This document shows positions 1 to 9,919 of a stretch of 64,000 nt of DNA, in pieces (positions within the stretch are counted from its first letter, which is position 1; each line of letters begins with the position of its first letter). Under the pieces are notes generated by a model. That model did not search any database. It was not told where the DNA came from and was given only the letters and a program-made list of their open reading frames with translations. Origin of the DNA: Polynucleobacter sp. AP-Reno-20A-A9 (GTDB lineage Bacteria; Pseudomonadota; Gammaproteobacteria; Burkholderiales; Burkholderiaceae); NCBI RefSeq assembly GCF_018882085.1, contig NZ_JACVPB010000002.1:62425-126424 (forward strand), read 5' to 3'. The position numbers and the translations under genes are program-made.

Positions 1-516
1 GGACAAAGCCTGGTCGGCAAAAGCTATAGCCTCTTCGTATCTTTTAAGCTCTTTAAGGGTTGCGCCTTTATTTAATGCAGCCTCAGCATAGTCAGGCTTC
101 AAATTTAACGCATTACCATACCAAACCAAAGCATCCTCATAGCGACCTAAACTAGACGCAGTTTTTCCATAGCTAAGCCAAGCCTCTTGATTATTGGGGG
201 CCAAGGTAACTGCTTTTTTGTGATGGACAAGAGCATCCTTGTCATTTCCAGAATCCGAAAGGGCTTTGGCTAAGTTGTACTGTATTGAAGCATCATTTGG
301 ATGAATTCGAGCTGCCCTAGCTAAATAATCTGCAGCCTCCCTGTAATTTGATTGCGAGGCCTTAATGAGGCCGAGAATATGTAGTGCTGGAAGATTTTTT
401 GAGTCTACCTGAAGAACTCTTTTTAGAATCAAATCAGCGCTATCAAAATTTCCACCCTGAAATGCTTGAATGGCCTGTTGAAGCATGAATTGAAATTGGG
501 GGTTCATAGCGGACAT
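1..516 (-). CDS. TPR-repeat protein, N-terminal part (runs off window)
   Basis: Reading leftwards from an ATG at 516, the frame stays open to the window edge and gives 172 residues of a protein whose C-terminus is outside. The visible part is made of tetratricopeptide repeats: successive helix pairs spaced about 34 residues apart, with typical segments such as LPALHILGLIKA, ASIQYNLAKALS, EAWLSYGKTASS and YAEAALNKGATL. TPR arrays mediate protein-protein contacts. No signal peptide is visible. A second in-frame ATG at 507 is possible; neither start has a clear ribosome binding site. In bacteria such N-terminal TPR arrays often precede a glycosyltransferase or sulfotransferase domain, but nothing here decides that. 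Confidence 0.75.
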   Translation of the reverse strand, partial: MSAMNPQFQFMLQQAIQAFQGGNFDSADLILKRVLQVDSKNLPALHILGLIKASQSNYREAADYLARAARIHPNDASIQYNLAKALSDSGNDKDALVHHKKAVTLAPNNQEAWLSYGKTASSLGRYEDALVWYGNALNLKPDYAEAALNKGATLKELKRYEEAIAFADQALS

Positions 517-779
517 TTTATAGGCACAACACTCATTTTGAAAATAGAGTTGCAAATAGGCATGAATTAAAAAATTGTAAATCGTTAGCGGAAAATGAGG
601 TGAAGGAGCTCTGTGGATGGAGCCATTTTTAAAAATGGGTGATTGATGTGCGCCGGGGATAAGTTTCCAAAAAGTCGGAAGGGGGCCTGCCTGATCAAAT
701 AATTAACCGTTTTCGGATAGTTTTTCATTACACTAAACAAACTCCTCAATAAAGCGATACCCCCTTACAAGAGCTTGCT

Positions 780-1571
780 ATGCCAAATTTCGTTGAGAAT
801 CATCTTAATATCGTTCAATATGCGCCACTAATATTTTTTACTTCGATCCTGACATTCTTATTACTAGGCTGGCTCTATGGAAGATATCGAACCCGCACAA
901 CGGAACACGTCGTCGTCCGAGATTCATTAGCAACAGCAATTTTTGGGTTATCAGCACTTGTACTCGGCTTTACTTTTTCAAATGCAACCGATCACTACGA
1001 CAAACGGATGAGCTTAATACGCGACCAGGCGTATACCCTCAAGCAGGTTTATCAATCGAGCAATTATCTGAATCCTACAGATCGTGTTACGGTACAAAAT
1101 ACCCTAAAGCAAATACTTGACTTGAGAATGTCTAAGTATGAAAACATTAAAAAAATGGATGACCTTGACGCCAATAATAATGTCTTAGCTCAGTCTTTAA
1201 ATACCCTTAATGAAGAAGTCAATAAAGCTATTGGCCGTGCGCCAGTCAGCACTAGGGATTTAGCTGATGCCATCTTGAGACCTCAACTCGCCCATCTATT
1301 AGATGTTTTCCAAGAAGGAATACTCAATGGAAAACATCATCCCCCAGCAATTATTGACCGCTTCCTCTTTACCCTGCTCTCAATAGGTGCCTTATTAAGC
1401 GGCTACTCTATGGCAATCAAAAAAGAGGAGGACTGGTTTCTGACAGCTCTCTACTTAGGCTTGATGGGATTTGCGCTTTACGTGATTTTTGCCTTGGAAT
1501 TTCCACATCAACTACAAGATCCACAACTCATGAATGCAGACTTTTTAAAACTTCATAAAGTCTGGCAGTAA
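780..1571 (+). CDS. Bestrophin-like (DUF4239-type) membrane protein
   Basis: This 263-residue protein has two N-terminal membrane helices (about 16-34 and 49-69), a hydrophilic central part of about 120 residues, and two C-terminal helices (about 193-211 and 219-238). The second helix with LVLGFTFSNA followed by a YDKR segment and a long helical DQAYTLKQVY stretch is the pattern I associate with the bestrophin-like DUF4239 family of inner-membrane proteins. Their biochemical role is not established; an anion channel relationship is only suggested by distant similarity. It stands alone, convergent with the next gene. The start has only a weak ribosome binding site. Confidence 0.7.
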   Translation: MPNFVENHLNIVQYAPLIFFTSILTFLLLGWLYGRYRTRTTEHVVVRDSLATAIFGLSALVLGFTFSNATDHYDKRMSLIRDQAYTLKQVYQSSNYLNPTDRVTVQNTLKQILDLRMSKYENIKKMDDLDANNNVLAQSLNTLNEEVNKAIGRAPVSTRDLADAILRPQLAHLLDVFQEGILNGKHHPPAIIDRFLFTLLSIGALLSGYSMAIKKEEDWFLTALYLGLMGFALYVIFALEFPHQLQDPQLMNADFLKLHKVWQ

Positions 1572-1582
1572 TTCTTACGAAA

Positions 1583-2317
1583 TTACCTTCTCTGGTAACT
1601 ATTGGATAAGTTGTCCTGCAGTACATAGGCAACGCCATTGGCTACCAAAGAAAGGTCTTGGTCGAGCACGCGGCTTCGGTAAGTCCAGCCAGCAGGTAAT
1701 TTCAGCTGCTCACTCAATACTGGGAGATCTTTCATACTGAGCGCGGGATTCACGATTTGTGAATAAGACTGCATTACATAAACATCACCCCCAGGAGAAG
1801 TCAGTTCGTATACAGCGCTACCAACTCTATAAATAAAATTAGTAGTACGCGTAATTTCATTTGGGGTGTATTGTTTGCTACCCATCAATTGCTTTAACAA
1901 ACTCAATTGGATTGTTGCCCGTAAATTCATCTCGATACCGCCAAAAGATTCTTTTACGTCATTGATAGTGTTGCCCGCCGCCTGAATTTCATCCATAGTC
2001 CAATAGCGCGGTCCATTGAGGACGGCAAAAGAGGCATCAAAACTCTTTTCAATAGATTCTTTAGTTAAAGTCTTCCACTGTATTTCAGGGCAAAGATTAA
2101 GACCTTGCGTATTAAATACCTTTACTTCCAAGTTAAGCCACGCTCGCTTGCCCACCAGAACTTCGCAATAACGCTGATTACGCAGATTGGAGACACTTTT
2201 CTGAAATACTGGCTGAGAGTCGAATGACTGGGCGATTGAAGCTCCACAAAGGAAGGTGGAGCTCAGAAAGAGCAAACCCATTGAAATAAGGGGGGTTGCT
2301 TGATTGCGACTAGTCAT
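1583..2317 (-). CDS. Secreted protein of unknown function
   Basis: This 244-residue protein starts with a classical signal peptide (hydrophobic segment at about residues 12-28, likely cleavage after SIAQ), so it should be periplasmic or outer-membrane associated. The mature part contains a segment NGPRYWTMDEI and a pair of cysteines near residues 52 and 77 that could form a disulfide. I have the impression of a widespread unnamed secreted family with the NGPRYW motif, but no function is known to me. It converges with the bestrophin-like gene, 11 bases away. Confidence 0.7.
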   Translation of the reverse strand: MTSRNQATPLISMGLLFLSSTFLCGASIAQSFDSQPVFQKSVSNLRNQRYCEVLVGKRAWLNLEVKVFNTQGLNLCPEIQWKTLTKESIEKSFDASFAVLNGPRYWTMDEIQAAGNTINDVKESFGGIEMNLRATIQLSLLKQLMGSKQYTPNEITRTTNFIYRVGSAVYELTSPGGDVYVMQSYSQIVNPALSMKDLPVLSEQLKLPAGWTYRSRVLDQDLSLVANGVAYVLQDNLSNSYQRR

Positions 2318-2362
2318 CTTGACGCCCGTTCCAGTGGTAATGTTGGGTACAGCTTACACCCA

Positions 2363-2512
2363 TAAATAAAAAACGCCCGGTCTTTTGAATCAGGCGCTCT
2401 TATTTCTACAGCCAGATAACTGAGGAAATTAACAGCTATTACATAATTCTGGCCATATCAGGCATACCATCAGCAGATTCATCTTTTAGGTGTTCGGTGA
2501 TGCGAAGAAGGT
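2363..2512 (-). pseudogene. Decayed duplicate of groEL 3' end and its terminator
   Basis: The segment aligns by eye with about 3628-3800. Both contain a degenerate or intact terminator hairpin, the string ATTTCTACAGCCAGATA, the groEL stop region and the coding part for the last residues. In this copy the minus-strand translation reads K-D-E-S-A-D-G-M-P-D-M-A-R-I-M-stop, against [11 protein letters not shown] plus four GGM repeats in the true gene. The GGM tail is deleted and the terminator stem has lost pairing. It is a non-functional remnant; the tctC-like gene lies between the two copies. Confidence 0.75.
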
Positions 2513-2546
2513 TGTTTAGTAAATTTAAGAACTAGTCGCTTTAGAA

Positions 2547-2569
2547 AACTGCCTACAGGCGGTTTTTTT
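2547..2569 (+). terminator. Rho-independent terminator, plus strand
   Basis: A 7-bp stem AACTGCC / GGCGGTT with a TACA loop (one G-T pair) is followed by seven T residues. It lies upstream of the tctC-like gene and has no obvious plus-strand gene just before it, so it may be left from an earlier arrangement or shield tctC from read-through. Confidence 0.6.
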
Positions 2570-2634
2570 ATTACGCTAAGATACGTCATAGAAGCGTCGA
2601 CAGAATGCTTCATCACTTAATAAGTCGAGACAAT

Positions 2635-3612
2635 ATGCAATTCAAATCAGCATTTATTAATTTTCTCATCTCAATCTGCGCAATCTTTTGGGCAGGATCA
2701 GCCAGCTCACAAAGCAACTATCCTAACCGAACTATTCAAACCATCATGCCACTTCAAGCAGGGAGTGGCGTTGACATCTTGATGCGCCCAGTTGCACAAA
2801 AAATGGGTGAAAACCTAGGTCAAGCAATCTTAATAGAAAATATTCCAGGAGGTGCGGGAATAATTGGCGCAGCTAAGGTTGCACAAAGTCCTGCTGATGG
2901 CTATGTCTTGGGCGCATTTAATGACAGCATCCTAACGATGTTACCCAATCTATACAAAAAGATTGATTACGATCCGATTCAAAGTTTTGCTCCAATATCT
3001 GAAGTAGCTGCGATTACTTTTGTGATGGTTGCCAACCCAACATTTCCCGGGAATACGGCAGCAGACCTAGTGCGCATTGCTAAAGAAAAGCCTGGTAGGA
3101 TTGACTATGCATCTGGGGGCAATGGATCACCACAGCATATTGGCATGGAAATCTTCCGCCAATATACCGGCGCCCCAATCGTTCATATTCCTTATCGTGG
3201 AGCTGCTGCTGCAGTCACTGACGTCATGGCTGGCCAAGTACCAGTGATGATCAGCGCTTTATCGGTTGTACTTCCACATATTCGCGCTGGGAAGCTAAAG
3301 GTATTGGGAGTGGCGAGTAAAACACGATCTCCGCTGCTACCCAACGCCCCAACAATTAGTGAGAGTGTGAAGGGTTATGAATTCTCAACCTGGAGCGCTC
3401 TACTAGCACCCAAGGGTACTTCACCAGCAATTATTGAAAAACTAAATGAGTCTTTAGCAAATGCGCTAAAGGATCCAAAGCTGCGTGAACAACTCATTCA
3501 GCAAGGCTTTGAATTTGTCCCCCTTGGCCCAGATCATTTAAAAGAAATGATTGCGCAAGGACTGGTAAGGATGAAAAAAGTGATTAAGGATGGCGGTATA
3601 CAGCCTGATTAA
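2635..3612 (+). CDS. Tripartite tricarboxylate transporter substrate-binding protein (TctC/Bug family)
   Basis: This is a periplasmic solute receptor of the Bug family, which is greatly expanded in Burkholderiales and binds carboxylates and other small acids. After the signal peptide come the usual landmarks: YPNRTIQTIMPLQAGSGVD near the mature N-terminus, ENIPGGAGIIGA, PADGY, the VHIPYRGAAAA loop, and the AGKLKVLGVASK segment. I prefer the ATG at 2635, because it gives a clean signal peptide ending ASSQS; an upstream in-frame ATG at 2605 adds ten polar residues. No TctA/TctB membrane genes are adjacent, as is common for orphan Bug receptors. The gene sits between two copies of the groEL 3' end, so it may be an insertion. 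Confidence 0.88.
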   Translation: MQFKSAFINFLISICAIFWAGSASSQSNYPNRTIQTIMPLQAGSGVDILMRPVAQKMGENLGQAILIENIPGGAGIIGAAKVAQSPADGYVLGAFNDSILTMLPNLYKKIDYDPIQSFAPISEVAAITFVMVANPTFPGNTAADLVRIAKEKPGRIDYASGGNGSPQHIGMEIFRQYTGAPIVHIPYRGAAAAVTDVMAGQVPVMISALSVVLPHIRAGKLKVLGVASKTRSPLLPNAPTISESVKGYEFSTWSALLAPKGTSPAIIEKLNESLANALKDPKLREQLIQQGFEFVPLGPDHLKEMIAQGLVRMKKVIKDGGIQPD

Positions 3613-3631
3613 TTCGAGAAGAGAGCCAAAT

Positions 3632-3661
3632 AAAAAAACGCCTGGTCTTTTGAACCAGGCG
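3632..3661 (-). terminator. Rho-independent terminator of groES-groEL
   Basis: A perfect 8-bp stem (CGCCTGGT at 3639-3646 pairing with ACCAGGCG at 3654-3661) is followed on the minus strand by seven T residues (A tract 3632-3638). It lies 43 bases past the groEL stop codon. Confidence 0.9.
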
Positions 3662-3703
3662 CTCCTATTTCTACAGCCAGATAGCTGAGGAAAGTAACGG
3701 CTA

Positions 3704-5368
<1,665 letters not shown>

Positions 5369-5381
5369 TTAAATACCGAAA

Positions 5382-5672
5382 TTACTTCTGTACAACAGCC
5401 ATGATGTCGTCTTCACGCATCACGATGAGTTCTTCGCTGTCAACTTTGACTGTTTGACCTGCATATTTACCAAATAAAACGCGATCGCCTACTTTGACGT
5501 CAGGTGCGTTTAATTTGCCGCTGTCATCGCGCTTGCCTGGACCTACTGCCAATACTTCACCTTGATCAGGCTTTTCTGCAGCAGCGTCAGGAATGATGAT
5601 TCCAGAAGCAGTTTTTGATTCTTGATCTAAACGCTTGATGATTACGCGATCATGTAAGGGACGCAAATTCAT
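5382..5672 (-). CDS. groES: 10-kDa co-chaperonin GroES
   Basis: This 96-residue protein is the heptameric lid of the GroEL chamber. It has the standard N-terminal [12 protein letters not shown], the mobile loop around residues 17-34 ([14 protein letters not shown]) that docks on GroEL, and the [11 protein letters not shown] beta segment. It is the first gene of the operon; its leader contains a CIRCE operator and a heat-shock-type promoter. Confidence 0.98.
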   Translation of the reverse strand: MNLRPLHDRVIIKRLDQESKTASGIIIPDAAAEKPDQGEVLAVGPGKRDDSGKLNAPDVKVGDRVLFGKYAGQTVKVDSEELIVMREDDIMAVVQK

Positions 5673-5781
5673 CTCTTCTCCTATGTTAGTAAGTGTTAAC
5701 TAATTAAATAAACTATATAAATCAATGCTTTATAATCTCTTCACATGGAATCAAAGAGTAATTTACGAATAAATCGCCTCT

Positions 5782-5808
5782 TTAGCACTCGCATGTTGGG
5801 AGTGCTGA
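5782..5808 (-). promoter_or_regulatory. CIRCE operator (HrcA repressor site)
   Basis: TTAGCACTC - 9 bases - GAGTGCTGA matches the CIRCE consensus TTAGCACTC-N9-GAGTGCTAA with one mismatch in the right arm. CIRCE is bound by the HrcA repressor, which controls groESL in many bacteria. It overlaps the -10 element of the groES promoter. Confidence 0.92.
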
Positions 5809-5838
5809 TTATATAGGTCTGATTCCCAGGATTTCAAG
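5808..5838 (-). promoter_or_regulatory. groES promoter with sigma-32-like features
   Basis: On the minus strand CTTGAAA (5832-5838) is followed 14 bases later by CCTATAT, close to the sigma-32 pattern (CTTGAAA, spacer, CCCCATnT). The same stretch reads as a sigma-70 promoter TTGAAA-18-TATAAT (-10 at 5808-5813). Together with the overlapping CIRCE site this suggests both positive heat-shock control and HrcA repression. Confidence 0.6.
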
Positions 5839-5989
5839 GGCGGATCACCATAAATTCTTTAAGGATTTAGCCTATTTTTTATAATGGGGACAAGCTGGTA
5901 GGTCAATTCCTACAGATAAATCAGCCCAAAGCCCTTACCGCTCCAATCCGTCCTGCCTAGACTGGATAGTCACCGATTGGAGAATGCTG

Positions 5990-6832
5990 ATGAGCCCGAA
6001 ATCCCGGCTGTACACGCTTGTAAAGGCATGGAAGAACAAACCCTTCCAAGAAGTACGAGACGCCTGTGGCGACCCCTGGCTTGGCCTGAGTAGCCAAGCC
6101 CTTGAAGAACACCAATCCTGGTCTAAACGACAAGCGATTAGTCATGAACCCATTTTTAACTGCAAGGGAACCAAACTGACAGGATCTTTATTTAGACCAT
6201 TACTGACTGCTTCTGACCTGCAATTACTACGCCTTTTTATGGAAGGCTTAGACACGATTGCCTATTGGTATCGCAGCGGTCGCTTTATCCCTGGAATCTT
6301 GCCAGTGCCTTCACATGCCATCGCCTCAAGTGGCTATGTAGATGCAATGAGTGAGCTCATTCTGAACTCACGCCTACCTGTAGGCTTGTTCAGCATTGGC
6401 ATTCAATCCATTCCTGAATCCGATATTGCCGATGCATGCAAAGAAGGGTTACTTCGTTTGCGACGACTGGGTGTCCTGCTTCACTTTTTAAAATTCTCTG
6501 GCAGCGCCGAAGAATTGCATTGGATTACTGAGATGCAACTGGAGGGTGTTCATATTGATATGAGTCGGATACGTGAGCACGAGCTGGCAAGCGATGCTCT
6601 ATCTCAATTAAGAAAGTCGCCCTACTCACCTACGCAAATTTATGCGAGCAATATAAGCCTGGTTAAGGATTTAGAAAATGCCTCAACCCTGATTGCCGAC
6701 CACTCTTATGGTGGCCTCATGATGTCGCCTGTAAGCCGCCATCAGATGCTTCAAATTAACGATAGCCGTATCGCTAAAGCCATTTTTTCGCTGCACCCTC
6801 ATCAACACCCAAACCAAAACGGAGACAAGTAA
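5990..6832 (+). CDS. Degenerate EAL-like protein, BvgR-like
   Basis: This is a cytoplasmic protein of about 280 residues with no membrane segment. The middle part (VPSHAIASSGYVDAMSELILNSRLPVGLFSIGI, then a LLRLRRLGVLLHFLKF helix-strand and LEGVHIDMSRI) follows the order of strands and helices of an EAL domain, ending where catalytic EAL proteins have a KID motif. The EAL tripeptide and the metal-binding acidic residues are not visible, so it is probably not an active c-di-GMP phosphodiesterase. The start at 5990 is chosen because GGAG at 5979-5982 is 7 bases before it; the ATG at 5984 is too close. It overlaps the next gene by one base (TAATG), as expected for translational coupling. Its association with a BvgA/BvgS-like pair recalls the EAL protein BvgR of Bordetella. 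Confidence 0.55.
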   Translation: MSPKSRLYTLVKAWKNKPFQEVRDACGDPWLGLSSQALEEHQSWSKRQAISHEPIFNCKGTKLTGSLFRPLLTASDLQLLRLFMEGLDTIAYWYRSGRFIPGILPVPSHAIASSGYVDAMSELILNSRLPVGLFSIGIQSIPESDIADACKEGLLRLRRLGVLLHFLKFSGSAEELHWITEMQLEGVHIDMSRIREHELASDALSQLRKSPYSPTQIYASNISLVKDLENASTLIADHSYGGLMMSPVSRHQMLQINDSRIAKAIFSLHPHQHPNQNGDK

Positions 6833-7455
6833 TGAGAAAACGCGTGATGTTGGTAGATGACCATCCGGCAATGCTGATGGCTCTTAAAAGTATGTTGCAA
6901 GACCAGTTGTTATTTGAGATTGCAGGACAAGCTCAGAATGGCGAAGAGTGCCTGAGATCCATGAAAGAGGTGAATCCCAATATGGTGATCCTGGATCTAG
7001 ATATGCCTAAGACGGATGGCTTTGATGTAATCCGCCGAATTGGATTGATGTACCCAGATGTGCGGATGCTAGTGCTGTCGAGTATGGATGAAGCAGTCTA
7101 TGGCGGTAGAGTGCGCTCATTAGGCGGGCATGGCTTTGTAAACAAAACTGCAGGTGCTGACGTCATACTAGCTGCCTGCGTTGCCATATCCCAAGGCTAT
7201 AACTTTTTCACTCATGGCAAAAATGGCAATAGCTCATTAAGTGATAACGATAAGTTAGCGCTGATTTCTGATCGAGAGCTCCAGGTCATGAAATACCTTG
7301 GCAAAGGTAACTCTAATCAACAAATCTCCGAAATGTTGCATATCAGCAATAAGACGGTAGCAACTTATAAGACCAGGGTCTTTGACAAGCTAGGCATTAA
7401 CAATATTGCAGACTTGATTTTGTTCTGTCGCATGAACAACATTATTGAAAGTTAA
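6832..7455 (+). CDS. NarL/FixJ-type response regulator (BvgA/EvgA-like)
   Basis: This 207-residue regulator has a receiver domain (acidic pair D9-D10, phosphoacceptor D55 in ILDLDMP, conserved lysine in FVNKTAG) and a C-terminal LuxR-type helix-turn-helix (RELQVMKYLGKGNSNQQIS, then ISNKTVATYKTRVFDKL). Length and layout match BvgA and EvgA. It is translated from a start overlapping the stop of the EAL-like gene and is followed without a gap by the hybrid sensor kinase, its presumed phosphodonor. The genes it regulates cannot be seen here. Confidence 0.9.
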   Translation: MRKRVMLVDDHPAMLMALKSMLQDQLLFEIAGQAQNGEECLRSMKEVNPNMVILDLDMPKTDGFDVIRRIGLMYPDVRMLVLSSMDEAVYGGRVRSLGGHGFVNKTAGADVILAACVAISQGYNFFTHGKNGNSSLSDNDKLALISDRELQVMKYLGKGNSNQQISEMLHISNKTVATYKTRVFDKLGINNIADLILFCRMNNIIES

Positions 7456-9888
7456 ATGAGTATGCATCGATCCATCATCAGTATTGCGGTTTTTATCCTA
7501 TTGAATGGGGTATTAGGCAATACCTATGCGAACTTACCGAACTCAGTAGAGCAACGGTGGATCGATGCCCACCCCGTAGTGCGTTTTAGTATTCATGAGA
7601 AATACGCGCCTTATTTAGATGTAAATGAAAAGGGTGAGCCTGGAGTTTTCCATAGCCTTCTAAAAAAGCTCAGCAAATTTACCCAACAGGAGTTTTTGCC
7701 GAAGTGGCGAAAGAGTGATCAGGAGGGGCTTCAACAACTGGCCAATGGTGAGGTGGATTTCATCATTGACCCGCCGACCCTAGATGACGAGTATCTGAAG
7801 TTTGGTTCCTTATCAGAGGCAATCTTTTGGGGGCATGACGCTATTCTGACTAAACGGTCAAAGAATGATGCGCCTATTGAGCCAATTAATATCGCCTACT
7901 TTGACCGCGGCTTTGAAAACCCGCCAATACCCAATCATCCCCAAGCTAGCGTATCCGGTCATGCGGATAAATTAGTATTCGATCTTCTTAAAAACGATAT
8001 TGAGGCACTCGTCTTGCCGCTTCGTCTTGCGCAACAACTCATTCAGAAATTCAAAGCAGATAAATTACAAGTTGACGGGCTTTACAGCAGAGAGCCATTT
8101 GAATATCGTTGGCTCATCTCCAATCAAGATGAAGCGTTGCATGGGGTGCTTGAGCGTTTTCTCAATAACTTAGATCCAATCGCATCGCGAGATCTTTTTA
8201 ACATCAATGCATCTACTTTTGAATCAGGACGCCCATCCTCACCCAACCATTTACCTTGGCTCTCCACTTTGGCAATTTTACTGATAGGCTCTACCTTGCT
8301 TTGGCGCATGCATCAGAAGCAAACACTTCAAAAACAAGAGGCGAGACATCTTATTTTCTCAAAAGAGCAGGCCGAGAATGCAAATGCAGCGAAGTCGGCA
8401 TTCCTAGCCACCATGAGCCATGAAATCCGCACGCCAATGAACGCCATTTTAGGAGTGCAGGAGTTATTGCTAAGCAGCCATTTGCCTACCAATGAAAAGG
8501 TATTGCTCAAAAGCGCGCACTCATCTGCCGAATCTCTATTGGGCATCCTCAATCAAGTCTTGGATCTCTCCAAAATTGAAGCAGGCAAGCTCACACTTAA
8601 TATTGAGCCCTGCAATCTCAATGCCTTGATTGATGACATTGACTCGGCATTCTCAACAGTGGCGCATAGGCAGAATCTCAAGCTGCAAACCTCCAAAGAT
8701 CCACGCATTGCAGAAGTCTTATTGTTAGATTCTTTACGTCTACGCCAAATACTGCAGAACCTGATCAGTAATGCTATTAAGTTCACTGATCGCGGTGAAA
8801 TCTATTTCTCCATTAGCGTGCTGGCAGATGATCATGCGGGACAGCTGATTGAATTCAGAATCATTGATACCGGGGTTGGGATGGGAACAGAAGAAATTGC
8901 CATAGCACTTCGTGCCTTTGAGCAAATACCAGGCAATAGCGAACAAGCTAATGGAACTGGCCTTGGTCTAACCATCACCAACCACTTAGTCACCTCCATG
9001 AGCAGTCAGCTCTACTTTGAGAGTGCGCCCGGTTTTGGTAGCAATATTCATTTTTGCTTGGCATTTCCACGGACCAGCATCGCCGCTACAAGAGCCTCAG
9101 CACGAGAACACATCAACTCATCTAGAAGACTGGTTACTAAGCGCAACCAGAATACCGGGGAACCTTTGCAAGCATTAGTAGTAGAAGATCATCCAGCGAG
9201 CCGTCAAATTATTTCGCTACAACTACAAGCATTAGGTATTAAAGCTTCGGTTTGCGATAACGCCACTACCGCGCTAGATCTTATTAGCCAAAATCACTTT
9301 GATCTTCTGCTAACAGATCAATCTATTCCAGGCATGCAGGGCTCAGAGCTTGCTAAACATATACGTAATACAGGAAATCAAGACCTTATCATCATTGGCA
9401 TTACTGCAGATATCTATGCTCTAGACTCACGCCATCAATTCTTGGAGGCTGGCATGAATGGCGTCCTGATCAAACCTTTAAGTCTCATGACTTTAGAGAA
9501 TGAGCTGTCGCGGTATTTTCAAACCGAAGACTCAACTGAAACTAAGATACCCAAAAACCATCGAGAGGAATATTCATTTGATGCCTTTGGAAACCTCCTC
9601 AAAAATAGTCCAGATTACATACTCATCATCCTGGAAGAAATTAAAAAGGTTCATGATGAGACTCTCCTCGCCCTAAGAAATGAAGTCGTAGATGAAGGCG
9701 CCTTCAGAAGCATGGTTCATAAAGTTAAAGGGGGAGCGCAGCTTCTCAATGCCAAACACTTTATTCAAGAATGTGAGGTTTTAGAGCAAGTAGAGTCACT
9801 AGATCTTCAAATCCACACCTTTATCCATTTACTTGAGGAGCAAAATCAAATTATTAATAGCTATCAATCTCGATATGCAAAGCTTTAA
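7456..9888 (+). CDS. Hybrid sensor histidine kinase (BvgS/EvgS-like phosphorelay)
   Basis: The 810-residue protein has, in order, a signal/anchor segment, one periplasmic solute-binding-like (Venus flytrap) domain at about 30-245, a membrane helix near 267-285, a HisKA domain with the phosphorylated His322 (SHEIRTPMNAILG), an ATPase domain (N-box NLISNAIKF, GTGLGL), a receiver with Asp621 (LLLTDQSIPG), and an HPt domain with His755 (HKVKGG). This H-D-H relay feeding a separate regulator is the BvgS/EvgS architecture, except that BvgS has two flytrap domains and a PAS domain; here there seems to be one and none. The ATG directly follows the regulator stop; a second ATG at 7462 is possible. Confidence 0.88.
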   Translation: MSMHRSIISIAVFILLNGVLGNTYANLPNSVEQRWIDAHPVVRFSIHEKYAPYLDVNEKGEPGVFHSLLKKLSKFTQQEFLPKWRKSDQEGLQQLANGEVDFIIDPPTLDDEYLKFGSLSEAIFWGHDAILTKRSKNDAPIEPINIAYFDRGFENPPIPNHPQASVSGHADKLVFDLLKNDIEALVLPLRLAQQLIQKFKADKLQVDGLYSREPFEYRWLISNQDEALHGVLERFLNNLDPIASRDLFNINASTFESGRPSSPNHLPWLSTLAILLIGSTLLWRMHQKQTLQKQEARHLIFSKEQAENANAAKSAFLATMSHEIRTPMNAILGVQELLLSSHLPTNEKVLLKSAHSSAESLLGILNQVLDLSKIEAGKLTLNIEPCNLNALIDDIDSAFSTVAHRQNLKLQTSKDPRIAEVLLLDSLRLRQILQNLISNAIKFTDRGEIYFSISVLADDHAGQLIEFRIIDTGVGMGTEEIAIALRAFEQIPGNSEQANGTGLGLTITNHLVTSMSSQLYFESAPGFGSNIHFCLAFPRTSIAATRASAREHINSSRRLVTKRNQNTGEPLQALVVEDHPASRQIISLQLQALGIKASVCDNATTALDLISQNHFDLLLTDQSIPGMQGSELAKHIRNTGNQDLIIIGITADIYALDSRHQFLEAGMNGVLIKPLSLMTLENELSRYFQTEDSTETKIPKNHREEYSFDAFGNLLKNSPDYILIILEEIKKVHDETLLALRNEVVDEGAFRSMVHKVKGGAQLLNAKHFIQECEVLEQVESLDLQIHTFIHLLEEQNQIINSYQSRYAKL

Positions 9889-9919
9889 TCTTTAATAAGG
9901 TAGGTTTATCCTATGGGAG

